DNA of 64,000 nucleotides from Flexistipes sinusarabici DSM 4947 (GCF_000218625.1 NC_015672.1:1488001-1552000), one strand, 5' to 3'; shown: positions 17,694 through 26,487, numbered from the stretch's first letter. Notes: generated by a model from the letters alone, not told the origin. Numbers and translations: made by a program.

Positions 17694-18451
17694 AAACCGC
17701 TCAGGACAGGCTGCAGCACCTCACTGCATTTGAGGAACTTGCCGAAAGTGATTTTCCTTTAAACATGGTGAGTCCTGCTGTTAAAATAATTGTTGCCATA
17801 GTATTTATTATTCTGACCATCAGTGTTAATAAATACGATATTATACATTCACTTCTGTTGACATCTTTTACCTGTTTTCTTATGGCAATAGCCCCATTGA
17901 AAGTAACAAGTGTCTTAAAGATGCTTTTATATCTGAGTCCCTTTGTCCTGTTACTTGTTATTTTTAATCCGGTTTATGACAAATCCATTATTAATATCGC
18001 CGGTTATCAGATTTACGGTGGTTATGTATCAGCTTTTACCACTGTATTGAAATTCATAAACACCACCACTGTTTCTGTGCTGATAGTCTCCAGTACCAAA
18101 TTCAACCATATAGCATCTTCGCTGAGATTTTTTAAGATGCCGAAATTTCTTATTATACAATTTATGGTGATGTACAGATTTATTTTTATCTTTCTTTATG
18201 ATATTATTCAGTCACTGCAGGCCGTTAAATCAAGAGGTTTTCAAGGTGGCAAGTTTTCCTGGCGTAATATGAAAGCCATAACCTCGGCATTTTTTGTGAA
18301 ATCGGTGCTGCGCGGTGAGGAAGTTTATAATTCGATGCTTTCCAGAGGGTTTGAAATAAAAAATTTTAAATTTGATAATAAAATTAAGATGAGTGATATT
18401 TTTTTCGGTTTATGTTCTTTGCTGTATGTTTTTATTGTGAGGTTTATATAA
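17690..18451 (+). CDS. cbiQ: ECF transporter T-component CbiQ
   Basis: A 253-residue transmembrane protein that couples the ATPase to the metal-binding S-component. Four to six membrane segments are visible, and the coupling helices carry the expected short motifs around SLQAVKSRGFQGG (residues about 177-189) and NSMLSRGFEIK (about 212-222), the two Arg-Gly motifs that contact the ATPase. It starts with TTG overlapping the nikMN stop by four bases, implying translational coupling. Confidence 0.88.
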   Translation: MKTAQDRLQHLTAFEELAESDFPLNMVSPAVKIIVAIVFIILTISVNKYDIIHSLLLTSFTCFLMAIAPLKVTSVLKMLLYLSPFVLLLVIFNPVYDKSIINIAGYQIYGGYVSAFTTVLKFINTTTVSVLIVSSTKFNHIASSLRFFKMPKFLIIQFMVMYRFIFIFLYDIIQSLQAVKSRGFQGGKFSWRNMKAITSAFFVKSVLRGEEVYNSMLSRGFEIKNFKFDNKIKMSDIFFGLCSLLYVFIVRFI

Positions 18452-18452
18452 G

Positions 18453-19172
18453 ATGAGTCATCACTATATAGAAATTAATGAGCTGGAGTACATATATCCT
18501 GACGGCACAAAAGCTGTGGAGGATGTGAGCCTGTATATTTCGCACGGAGAGTCCGTTGCCATTCTCGGCTCTAACGGGGCGGGAAAATCCACACTGATAA
18601 AACATTTAAACGGAACTATCCTGCCTGTGAAGGGCTCTGTGAATATCGGCGGTACACCAATTACAAAAAAAACGCTGAAAACGATCAGAGCAACGGTGGG
18701 GCTTGTTTTCCAAAATACGGATAATCAACTTTTTATGCCGAGTGTGTTTGAAAATGTTGCTTTCAGTCCACGAAATATCGGGATCACAGGAGATGAACTG
18801 CAGAAAGTGGTGGAGGAATCGCTTGATAAAGTTGATGCGCTCGGGCTGATTGATAAGCATCCGTTTAAGCTTTCCGGCGGTGAAAAAAGAAAAGTCTGTA
18901 TTGCTTCTGTAATTGCTTCCAATCCTGAAATCCTGGTTTTGGATGAGCCGACTGCGGAAATTGATCCTAAAGGAATCGGAGATTTGGTTTCAATTTTAAG
19001 GCAGTTCAGTCATACTAAAATTATCTCCTCACACAACCTGAAATTTTCAAGGTCGGTTTGCAGCAGAGGTGTGGTAATGCAAGAGGGCAGGATAGTTTTC
19101 GACGGTGATCTGGATGAAATCTTCAGCAACGATAAACTTTTGGAAGCAGCCGGTCTGAAAGAAGATTATTGA
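18453..19172 (+). CDS. cbiO: ECF transporter ATPase CbiO
   Basis: A 239-residue ABC ATPase. Walker A is GSNGAGKST near residue 38, the Q-loop is in VFQNTDNQLF, the signature is LSGGEKRKV near 136, Walker B is EILVLDEPTAEIDP near 160, and the switch His is in IISSHNLKF. It is one base after the cbiQ stop. It energises metal uptake with NikMN and CbiQ. Its end overlaps the end of the convergent HAD gene by seven bases. Confidence 0.92.
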   Translation: MSHHYIEINELEYIYPDGTKAVEDVSLYISHGESVAILGSNGAGKSTLIKHLNGTILPVKGSVNIGGTPITKKTLKTIRATVGLVFQNTDNQLFMPSVFENVAFSPRNIGITGDELQKVVEESLDKVDALGLIDKHPFKLSGGEKRKVCIASVIASNPEILVLDEPTAEIDPKGIGDLVSILRQFSHTKIISSHNLKFSRSVCSRGVVMQEGRIVFDGDLDEIFSNDKLLEAAGLKEDY

Positions 19173-19843
19173 ATTTTATCAACCAATTCTTCCAGATTTG
19201 ATACCGTTATTGTGGGCTCTATTTCCCATGGATCAAAAACGGCACTGTCACTTCTTTTCACCCATGCGGACTTCATCCCGGCTGAAACGGCACCTATTAC
19301 ATCAAAAGGATTACTGGATATAAGCCATGCTTCATTGTTGCATGCTCCGGCCGATCTTAAAAAATGTGCATAGACGGCAGGGCTGGGTTTAAAAGTTTTA
19401 AGATCATCCACACTGATCAGGTCGATGAAGTAATTTCGTATATTTGCGTTTGTTAAGAGGGTTTCCAGAGCATCTTTGCTGCCGTTTGAAAAGGCAAAAA
19501 GGCGGTAATCCATATCAAAAGCCTTTTTCAGCCCTTTTAAAGTGTCATTAAAGGGCGGCAGTTTTGAGTACAAATTCATCAGATTGTCTTTCTCTTTTGC
19601 TTCAATCCTTACATTTAATGCCCGGCAGGTGTATTCCAAAGCATCTTTTGTGCATTCAGCAAAGGTTTTATAGTTTTGCATCAAACCTCTTCTGAAAGAG
19701 TATTCCAGCTGTTTGTTTCTCCACATTTCGGAAAATTCCCCTGCTTTTTCACCGGCATATTTCTCCAGCTCAACCTTAATGCCGTGGGTATCGATAAGTG
19801 TCCCGTAAACATCAAAAGCCAGTGTAATGTTGTTTTTATTCAT
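19166..19843 (-). CDS. Haloacid dehalogenase type II-like HAD hydrolase
   Basis: A 225-residue HAD protein closest to L-2-haloacid dehalogenases. The nucleophile motif is FDVYGTLIDTHG near residue 10, a WRNKQLEYSFRRGLM helix follows near 40, then SNGSKDALETLL, the Lys in KTFKPSPAVYAHFL, and SSNPFDVIGAVSAGMKSAWV, which carries the asparagine and aspartate of this subfamily. The substrate could be a 2-haloacid or a phosphate ester. The start at 19843 is preceded by AAGGAGG. Confidence 0.85.
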   Translation of the reverse strand: MNKNNITLAFDVYGTLIDTHGIKVELEKYAGEKAGEFSEMWRNKQLEYSFRRGLMQNYKTFAECTKDALEYTCRALNVRIEAKEKDNLMNLYSKLPPFNDTLKGLKKAFDMDYRLFAFSNGSKDALETLLTNANIRNYFIDLISVDDLKTFKPSPAVYAHFLRSAGACNNEAWLISSNPFDVIGAVSAGMKSAWVKRSDSAVFDPWEIEPTITVSNLEELVDKIQ

Positions 19844-19864
19844 AAATCCTCCTTGTCTTTGGAA

Positions 19865-20131
19865 GCGGGACTGAAGTCCCGCATGTTTGACAATAAGCAC
19901 ACTTGCATATTTGTTTGCTGTATCGTTTCTTACAGTAGAGACCTCTCCGTTTCGGTCGAGGTGACAGTTTTCTGGCTACTCGACCGGGAAAAATGTCTAG
20001 CATCCGCCTTGTGCGGATAAATAGAATGATACACATATTTACCAGTCTAAAAGACTGGTGCTAGCCGCAGGCATCATTCCGAGCGAAGCCAAGAGATTTC
20101 CATCTATATGCCAACAAATTCTGCGTATCTG
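19865..20131. repeat. Cluster of palindromic repeats
   Basis: A 440-base gap without a gene holds a run of palindromes: GCGGGACTGAAGTCCCGC (19865-19882); GAGACCTCTCC...GGTCGAGGTGACA (19938-19966), which recurs inverted at 60813-60842; a CCGCC/GGCGG-type hairpin with a CTAG end (about 19998-20022); REP copy R3; and 20075-20131, whose reverse complement recurs at 59471-59527. The two outer members of this cluster also flank the IS110 element. Confidence 0.65.
20024..20064 (+). repeat. REP-like hairpin R3
   Basis: GAATGATACA, CATATTTA, perfect stem CCAGTCT/AGACTGG around AAA, then TGCTAG. Upstream on the opposite strand (about 19998-20022) is a related hairpin with the same ATTTA...TGCTAG frame but a CCGC/GCGG-type stem. 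Confidence 0.7.
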
Positions 20132-20198
20132 TTTAACAATCTCGCTCTTTCTAATTTATTTGCTACAAAGTAATATGTCAATGTGTGGTTTAAAGACC

Positions 20199-20278
20199 GT
20201 GATGGGTGATGGGTAATGCGTGATGGGTAATGGGTAATGGGTAATGGGTGATGGGTGATGGGTGATGGATGATGGATG
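20199..20278 (+). repeat. Heptamer array, GATGGGT type
   Basis: About eleven tandem seven-base units of the form GATGGGT/AATGGGT with single-base variation. On the minus strand it begins within ten bases after the stop codon of the broken membrane-protein gene. It is not part of any reading frame. Confidence 0.85.
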
Positions 20279-20284
20279 AGAAAC

Positions 20285-20976
20285 TCATCTGTAAAAATAA
20301 TATAAAATTATTGGGAGGATGAAGAGCCATATCGGTATGAGAATCCAGATTCTTCCTTTGAACAGATTATAATCGTTCAGCAGTTCGGAAAACGGTATTT
20401 TTGCAACAAAATGACCGAACAAAAATTCGAAAGTTATTGTTAAAACAGCCCACATTAGACCGATGCTGACAGCAGAAAAAAGGGATAATACAGGAGCAAA
20501 ATATCCTAATGCCAATGTGTAAACAGCGAAGATTATAATCAGTAAAACTGAAGTCACCCCATTTTTCGCAGTGCAAATATTTTTCAATGTAATTTGCACG
20601 CATTTCGCAGCCGAAACTCGAAACTACTGCCGCTAACCGTCTACACCCTCCTCTCATAATTGTTTTTATTTGCAAATATTTATTCACTTTACCTTCCAAC
20701 ACAGGGTGTGACCGCTAACCGGCAGTACGTTTCTCAGACATCGGCTGCTTCATTTGTGCAAATTACATTGAAATCAGTGTCATGTTAGCTAAGTATAGGT
20801 AAAACAATACTTTTATATGATTTTTGGGGTGATGCCAGCAGTAAAATGGTTGACAATTGGTGTGATTTTAATTCATCGGTAAACCGTCCAAAAATTTTTT
20901 CCCTGATAATTCCATTAAAAACGGCTAAAGGAATCATTCCGAGCCAAATTAGAAAATAAGGATAAAATATTTTCAT
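20285..20976 (-). pseudogene. Small membrane protein gene split by a MITE
   Basis: The 5' part (20976 to 20839) encodes MKIFYPYFLIWLGMIPLAVF, then a loop ending HQLSTILL. The 3' part (20547 to 20285) encodes IIIFAVYTLALGYF, a second and third helix with TFEFLFGHFVA, then DYNLFKGRIW and a last helix. Removing the MITE and one copy of its 8-base target duplication restores one frame across the join. The whole would be a protein of about 130 residues with four helices, resembling an uncharacterised family with the motif NG..RE...HQLS...FEF.FG...DYN...GR.W. Function unknown. Confidence 0.8.
20548..20838 (-). mobile_element. MITE copy B (291 bp) with target duplication
   Basis: The ends are CTGAAGTCACCCC and the inverse of CTGGCATCACCCC. 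A perfect 8-base target duplication CAGTAAAA lies at 20540-20547 and 20839-20846. The body shares both subterminal regions with copy A, but the centre is different and longer, without the REP hairpin. No coding capacity. It interrupts a membrane-protein gene. Confidence 0.88.
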
Positions 20977-21089
20977 TTGCCTAACCTTATGTTTGTGTAT
21001 TTTGTTTGATGCATCTTGACCTTTGTGGTACTCTCAATATATGTTTGTTATTATTCAAATATTTGTAACATATTGTCAAGGAGTTTAAA

Positions 21090-21150
21090 ATGAGTGAAAT
21101 TAATATGAATTTTTCAGATTTAAATGCGGTATTTCTTAACTGTACCCTTA
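21090..21150 (+). pseudogene. 5' remnant of a flavodoxin/NAD(P)H-reductase-like gene
   Basis: An ATG preceded by CAAGGAG opens MSEINMNFSDLNAVFLNCTLN, which looks like the beta-strand start of NADPH-dependent FMN reductase or flavodoxin-like proteins (FLNCTLKP is common there). The IS1634-family left end begins at about 21148 and the frame then runs into IS sequence. I found no remainder on the far side of the IS. Only about 20 residues support the family call. Confidence 0.4.
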
Positions 21151-23252
21151 ACCCAACTTTGCCAAAAAAATGCATAAAGTGCTGGTGTGTAAAGAAGCGG
21201 ATTTAAAATTATTCACTACAGACTTTTTTATTTCGTAAAATTTTGCTTGAATACCCCAAGGCCTTATAAATTGACTTTTGGTGTTCTTCAGTCTTAGAAG
21301 TCACCCTCTGCATTATCCTTGCATTTTCCTCCGTATTCATCGAAACCGTCATCCGCATATGATTAGAAAGTTTTTTACGAACTGTACGCCAACTGTAATG
21401 TATACCCTCTGATTTCAACTTCCTCCTAAGATTATGAACCAAATGATACGCCAAAACACTTATAAAAAGATGACCCTCCACAGCTGATTCCTTGCTGTGA
21501 TATACAGGCCTTAAACCCAATTCACTCTTCAATGTCCTGAATGTGGATTCCACATCATTAAGCATTACATATATATCCCATATCTCCTGCTCACTTAAGT
21601 CAGTGAAATTTGTCCGGATTACATAGTGGCCGTCAAGTGTACCGGAAAGTTTCTCCTCATCAACTCTCCAGCGTATATCTGCTGCATTGCCAGAATCTTC
21701 TTTTTTCACAACGTCTATATCATAATATCCCGATACCTTGCTGTATTTACTCTTAAGTCTGCCAATACGCTCAAGAACCTTCTCATAACGCTTAACACCA
21801 TTCTTCTTGAATAATGAAGACCGTATATTCTCAAGACCTTCTTCAAATCTCTGCCTAAACCTGTCTTTAATACCACCCTCTTTAATCTCCCGCATCTCAC
21901 TGCTTACACATAAAAAACTCTCACCATCTACAATATTCAATTTGCCTTTCACACTATAAGAATCATTCTTTATCCTGATATCCTCTCCGTCTGAATAATC
22001 AAGGGCTGTATCCTTCTTCCTGGAGACTGCAATATAATTATACCCGGAATCCTTTATATACCCTAAATTCTCCTCCGAAGCTATTCCGGCATCTATTACT
22101 ACTGTAGGCTTTACCTGTAAATTAACCTGTGATGATAAATCCGTTACTATATCAATTAACGTCTTCGTTTCTGATTGATTGCCCTCATATATCTTGCTGC
22201 ATATCGGAAAACCTTCCTCATTCAACACTACTCCCAGTGTCACAAGGGGGCAATCTGAACGCTTCTGCTTTGATTTACCACGCTTAGCCTTTTTGTTATT
22301 TTTCTGGATACCTTCAAAATGTGTGTTCGTAAGATCATAAAGCAAAATCTTATTTTCAAAGTTAAACAACTGCTGTTCATACTCAAAAAGTTTTTTCTCT
22401 ATCTCTTCTGAATACTTAAAAAGCTTTTCCGATACACGGTAAAACTGCCTCAGCGATTTCCTGTGATAATTTATTCCAAGTAATTCAAATAAACCCGACT
22501 TCTCCTTTAACCATTCATACGTATTAAGTTCACTGCCCGGATTAAGCATCCGACCTATTATTAAAGCCCTGGATATATCTATCTCGGATTCCGTGAAACC
22601 AAGAGATTTCAGCATATCTCCTATACCAAGCTCTTTAAATGATTCATTGCATATATACTCTCCGCCTATGCTCCGGGGCTCTGATACTTCTATACTGGAT
22701 ACATCCACTTGCTCGTATTCCGGCTCATAAGAATTCTCCTTTGATTCAGGTTGCTTTGAAGACGCTGTGATCATATTCAATTTTGCTTTCTTTGCATAAG
22801 TATGGGCAAGCTCTTCCGTCTCCTCATCAGGCTTGAATACAGGTTCCTCATAACCGTCAAGCAATTGCTCTATACGGTTTGCAAGTTCTTTTAACTGCAT
22901 GGGAGGAATATGAGACAGATCTCCCATGTCCATAACAATACGTTGTCTGGGACCCTTGGGAGTACGGTATGATTCCACCAGCTTATAGGCAGTATACTTT
23001 TTTCCGGTCTTTTTATTATTGGTTATGTATGATCTTATAAACATGGACGCATTATAGCAGAAGTAGAGGCGGTGTCAATACTAAATATTATCTTAGGTCA
23101 CTACAATCGTATAGCTAGCCTCTTCCTTACATATTTACTTAACCCGTGAACGAACTATCAGTATTTTACGGAGGTTGTGTTTAATAATGATTAACCAAAA
23201 TCAATAAAATAATTATTTTAGAACATCGTGTTGGCAAATTTGGGCTAAACCA
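21148..23252 (-). mobile_element. IS1634-family element
   Basis: The left end reads TTAACCCAACTTTGCCAA and the right end, read inward, TTAGCCCAAATTTGCCAA: 16 of 18 bases match as terminal inverted repeats. The single transposase fills most of the roughly 2.1-kb element. The outer boundary is uncertain by a few bases and I could not define a target duplication. Confidence 0.7.
21209..23044 (-). CDS. IS1634-family transposase
   Basis: A 611-residue DDE transposase of the IS4/IS1634 group. The N-terminus MFIRSYITNNKKTGKKYTAY and the following RTPKGPRQRIV are typical. Catalytic residues are probably the Asp in LLYDLTNTHFEG, the Asp in PTVVIDAGIASEENL and the Glu in NDVESTFRTLKSELGLRPVYH. The C-terminal HLFISVLAYHLVHNLRRKL is also conserved. 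The reading frame is intact. Confidence 0.92.
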   Translation of the reverse strand: MFIRSYITNNKKTGKKYTAYKLVESYRTPKGPRQRIVMDMGDLSHIPPMQLKELANRIEQLLDGYEEPVFKPDEETEELAHTYAKKAKLNMITASSKQPESKENSYEPEYEQVDVSSIEVSEPRSIGGEYICNESFKELGIGDMLKSLGFTESEIDISRALIIGRMLNPGSELNTYEWLKEKSGLFELLGINYHRKSLRQFYRVSEKLFKYSEEIEKKLFEYEQQLFNFENKILLYDLTNTHFEGIQKNNKKAKRGKSKQKRSDCPLVTLGVVLNEEGFPICSKIYEGNQSETKTLIDIVTDLSSQVNLQVKPTVVIDAGIASEENLGYIKDSGYNYIAVSRKKDTALDYSDGEDIRIKNDSYSVKGKLNIVDGESFLCVSSEMREIKEGGIKDRFRQRFEEGLENIRSSLFKKNGVKRYEKVLERIGRLKSKYSKVSGYYDIDVVKKEDSGNAADIRWRVDEEKLSGTLDGHYVIRTNFTDLSEQEIWDIYVMLNDVESTFRTLKSELGLRPVYHSKESAVEGHLFISVLAYHLVHNLRRKLKSEGIHYSWRTVRKKLSNHMRMTVSMNTEENARIMQRVTSKTEEHQKSIYKALGYSSKILRNKKVCSE

Positions 23253-23619
23253 AACTTTTTCATAAAGCCTCCTTTAATTTCTATAATTTGCTGAATTAGT
23301 CTTACTATTTATTATATAACAAAAAACATGCCAATTAGACATAAACCAATAAATCAATATTTCTAACTTTAATTTTGCAAAATGCGACTCCCTTGTTGTA
23401 ATTTGCAAAAAAATGCAGGTTAAATGGAGAGTTCTGGATTCGATTATCAACTACTCAACCATTCAACTTCCTCAACCTTTATCTTTACCTTTGCCTCAAC
23501 CTCACTCACTCACTACTTCTCTGTCTCCACTTATCCCTGTTTATAAAAATGGATGGTGTCAATATTTTGATTCTTTACCGCATGCAAAAAAAGTGGTAAT
23601 TCTGATATTAAATTAATTA
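23253..23619. repeat. Gap with degenerate CTCAACC repeats
   Basis: No gene is visible. From about 23445 to 23535 the plus strand carries repeated CTCAACC/TTCAACT/CTTTACC units, the reverse complement of the GGTTGAG-type repeats at 34100-34140 and 36745-36775. The small open frame across it is a product of the repeat. Confidence 0.55.
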
Positions 23620-24450
23620 ATGAGAGTAAGCACTATGTGTAAAAACAATATAAAAGCCCAAGTCAATGAAAACAATAATATCTGCAAGTCTTTCTCTGAA
23701 TTCATAAAAATTATCAAAACACTGCGTTCTCCAAAGGGATGCCCGTGGGACAGGAAACAAAACTTATATTCTCTGAAAAATCATTTTATTGAAGAAGCGT
23801 ATGAATTGGTGGACGCTCTGGATAACAGGGATATCGATAATATCAGAGAAGAGCTCGGAGACCTGCTGCTGCATATAGTTATACATTCGGTTATTGCTGA
23901 AGAAGACGGATATTTTAACATAAATGAGGTAATACAGGAAATTTCCGAAAAACTTATCAGAAGACATCCCCATGTTTTTGCTGACACTAAAGTAAAAAAC
24001 ACTGCTGAAGTGATGAAAAACTGGGAAGCCATTAAGTCGGATGAAGGGAAAAAGAAAAAATCGGTTTTGGACGGTATCCCCAAAGGCCTGCCATCGGTAC
24101 AACATTCTCAAAAATTACAGAAAAGAGCTTCTAAAAAAGGTTTTGACTGGAATTCTGCTGAAGACTGTCTGAAAAAGGTGGACGAAGAATACGATGAGCT
24201 TAAAGACGCAATTAAAAGTGGCGACAAATCAGATATTCAACATGAACTTGGCGATGCTCTTTTTGCTCTGATTAATCTTTCCAGATTTTTAGAAATTGAT
24301 GCAGACGAGGCCTTAAGAAATGTTAACAAAAGATTTACAAAGAGATTTACACACATTGAAAAAAGTCTTGCGGAAAAAGGCTGCTCCCTGGAAAAAACAT
24401 CTCTGAAAGAAATGGAAGCTCTCTGGCAGGAAGCCAAGAAGGAGAAGTAG
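23620..24450 (+). CDS. mazG: Nucleoside triphosphate pyrophosphohydrolase MazG
   Basis: A 276-residue MazG, which hydrolyses NTPs to NMP and pyrophosphate as a housecleaning enzyme. The first domain begins LRSPKGCPWDRKQNLYSLKNH with EEAYELVDAL and EELGDLLLHIVIH (the metal-binding EExxE/ExxD pattern). The second repeat has EEYDELKDAI and HELGDALFALINLSRFL. DGIPKGLPSVQHSQKLQKRASKKGFDW links them. Length is normal. Two in-frame ATGs (23620, 23635) are possible starts; neither has a strong ribosome site. Confidence 0.92.
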   Translation: MRVSTMCKNNIKAQVNENNNICKSFSEFIKIIKTLRSPKGCPWDRKQNLYSLKNHFIEEAYELVDALDNRDIDNIREELGDLLLHIVIHSVIAEEDGYFNINEVIQEISEKLIRRHPHVFADTKVKNTAEVMKNWEAIKSDEGKKKKSVLDGIPKGLPSVQHSQKLQKRASKKGFDWNSAEDCLKKVDEEYDELKDAIKSGDKSDIQHELGDALFALINLSRFLEIDADEALRNVNKRFTKRFTHIEKSLAEKGCSLEKTSLKEMEALWQEAKKEK

Positions 24451-24571
24451 TGAGATAGTAAGATAGTGTGCTGGCAGGAAAATTTATTCTCATGAAAATT
24501 ATAAATTCTGACGTTATTGATATAGATCAATTTCATCAAAGAGTCTTTAAAGTAATATTTTTTAAAAATAT

Positions 24572-26190
24572 CTTTAAGATTGCATTAGGAGTTGCAAGCC
24601 ACCTTTAAGATGTTGTAGATTAAGGTTTTAAGAAAACAAAAACCACAACCAAAAAGGTGACTTACAATGAGCAAACTAAACTACAAATTAGAAAGAAGCA
24701 ATGATAAAATTACCCCATTTGGTGGAATATCTTTGTTAATCCCACTGTTAGATAAGATGGGCATCCGAGATTTCCTTGATAAAGAACTTGATCATCCAGG
24801 CTCTAACAGAGGCAAACCGCCATCTTCTAAAATAATTCCTGTTATTCTATCGATGATATGCGGTGGCAGGAGTTTCAGTGATATCGACAAACTTTCTTTT
24901 GATAAGGTTTTAAGCTATATCAGCGGTATTGAAGATATCCCGGATAGTTCCAGCATCAGTAGGTATTTTTCAAAAACAGAAAGCATGTTGGATGAAGTAG
25001 CAGTTAATAAAACAATCAGCAAACTGGGCAGTCTCAACTATAAAATAGTGAAAGATGCTTTAAAAAGAGAAAATTTATTTTCAGTTACTCTGGATCAGGA
25101 CGCCACTTATGCAAAGGTGTATAAAAGGGATGCCAAGTATTGTTATAAGAAATTTAAAGCATACAGTTCTATGACGTGTTTTATAGGAGAGAGCGGTTAT
25201 TGTATAGACGAGGAATTTCGGGAAGGCAATGTAAGTGCCCAGGTTGGCATACTTGAACAGCTTCAGAGAGTCCATAAATATCTTGAATCTTGTGGTATAG
25301 AAGTATCCAATGTTCGTAATGATTCTGCCGGTTACCAATCTAAAGTATTGAATTACTGTTTTGATAACGATTTAACGTTTTTTATAGGAGGTGACCTTGA
25401 TAGTTCAGTTCGTAAAGGAATAAATCATATACCATCTGATTCATGGAAAAGATATAGAAATAGGTATGGAGATGAAAGCGATAATAAGGAAATAGCAGAG
25501 TTTATTAACTGTATGGAAAACACTAAGGAGAGTTTCCGTATAATAGTTGTTCGTAAGAAAATTGAGTCAGACAACCCCACAGTTCCGGAGCTTCTTGGTG
25601 ATAAATATGAATATCGTGTTATTGCAACTAATTCAAAACTGGATGCAGAAAAGGTGGTACATTTTTATAATTTGCGCGGTGTTTGTGAATACAATATAAA
25701 AGAAGCAAAGTATGGTTTTAATTTAAAAAGCTTTCCTTCGGGTAATCTTGCGGGTAACGGCTTATGGTTTAAGACAGGAATACTGGCATATAATCTGATT
25801 ATGTACCTCAAACGAATCATAATGGGAGGTGTCTATAAAAATAAAGAGATGGGTAGTATACGTTATCAGGTCATATCTATAGCGGGGAAACTTGTGTCCC
25901 ACGGCGGTAATAAACTGAAGTTGTGCTGCAGTGTGGATATGTTCAAAAAAATGGAACAGTGGAGGACAGAATGTTTAACGTTGTGACCTTTTTTCTTTAC
26001 TTATGTTAACTTTGTGGACAATTCAGGCAATAGGCAGTATTGCTGTGTCTAAAAACGGTGTAAATGGAGAAAATTTATGCTTTAGTAAAGTATGAATGAA
26101 GTAATATTTGGAAAATCTTTTCTTGTATTTTAAAAACAACAGGAAAAATATCAAAATCGGAGTTTGTTATTTTCTAATGCAAAATTAAAG
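24572..26190 (+). mobile_element. IS1380-family element, copy 2 (1619 bp)
   Basis: Ends as in copy 1. A 5-base target duplication AATAT flanks it (24567-24571 and 26191-26195), in line with IS1380 elements. It is in the same orientation as copy 1, about 9.5 kb away, so homologous recombination could delete the nik-mazG interval. Confidence 0.92.
24667..25986 (+). CDS. IS1380-family transposase, intact
   Basis: A 439-residue DDE transposase. The catalytic Asp lies in SVTLDQDATYAKVY near residue 145, the second in VSNVRNDSAGYQ near 224, and the Glu in RGVCEYNIKEAKYGF near 345. GGTGACTTACAATG gives a GGTGA ribosome site. All motifs are in place and the frame is open, so this copy may be active and could also mobilise the defective copy 1. 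Confidence 0.93.
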   Translation: MSKLNYKLERSNDKITPFGGISLLIPLLDKMGIRDFLDKELDHPGSNRGKPPSSKIIPVILSMICGGRSFSDIDKLSFDKVLSYISGIEDIPDSSSISRYFSKTESMLDEVAVNKTISKLGSLNYKIVKDALKRENLFSVTLDQDATYAKVYKRDAKYCYKKFKAYSSMTCFIGESGYCIDEEFREGNVSAQVGILEQLQRVHKYLESCGIEVSNVRNDSAGYQSKVLNYCFDNDLTFFIGGDLDSSVRKGINHIPSDSWKRYRNRYGDESDNKEIAEFINCMENTKESFRIIVVRKKIESDNPTVPELLGDKYEYRVIATNSKLDAEKVVHFYNLRGVCEYNIKEAKYGFNLKSFPSGNLAGNGLWFKTGILAYNLIMYLKRIIMGGVYKNKEMGSIRYQVISIAGKLVSHGGNKLKLCCSVDMFKKMEQWRTECLTL

Positions 26191-26244
26191 AATATTGACT
26201 GATTAACAATTAAGACTAAATTGGTATAAATAAGAGGTGAAATA

Positions 26245-26487
26245 ATGAGACGAGAAGCTTTTGAGTTAAAAAAAGAAATAACTATCATGGAAGATTTCGC
26301 TGAAGCTGAGGAAATAAAAGGTGAAATAGAGGAGCTTGAAAAAGCCAGGAATGATTTTGACGCAATTTACAACAAGCTCAGCGATGAAGACAAAGCATGG
26401 TTAAACGAGCAATTTTTCAAATGGATTGAACTTTATAGTGGAAATTGCGGATCAGGGTGCGGAACCTGCGGTGCTTCCTGCGGCTGA
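26245..26487 (+). CDS. Small acidic protein with Cys/Gly-rich tail
   Basis: An 80-residue protein with AGAGGTGAAATA before its ATG. Residues 1-50 are charged and helical, with a likely coiled coil (EEIKGEIEELEKARNDFDAI). After LNEQFFKWIELY the protein ends in GNCGSGCGTCGASCG, with four Cys in 13 residues. I do not recognise the family. Metal or Fe-S binding, or a redox role, is possible but unproven. Codon use and the ribosome site look genuine. It follows the IS1380 copy 2 by 54 bases. Confidence 0.65.
   Translation: MRREAFELKKEITIMEDFAEAEEIKGEIEELEKARNDFDAIYNKLSDEDKAWLNEQFFKWIELYSGNCGSGCGTCGASCG

Noticed and set aside
19865..20280. CRISPR array
   Set aside because: The repeats are varied palindromes followed by a seven-base tandem array; there are no regular 25-40 base repeats with unique spacers and no cas genes.
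23413..23616. 67-codon open frame before mazG
   Set aside because: It reads through degenerate CTCAACC repeats (Ser/Leu/Pro-rich by repeat composition) and has no ribosome site.
15044..26190. Composite transposon made of the two IS1380 copies
   Set aside because: Copy 2 has its own AATAT duplication, the outer flanks of the pair do not match, and copy 1 is defective, so joint transposition is not supported.
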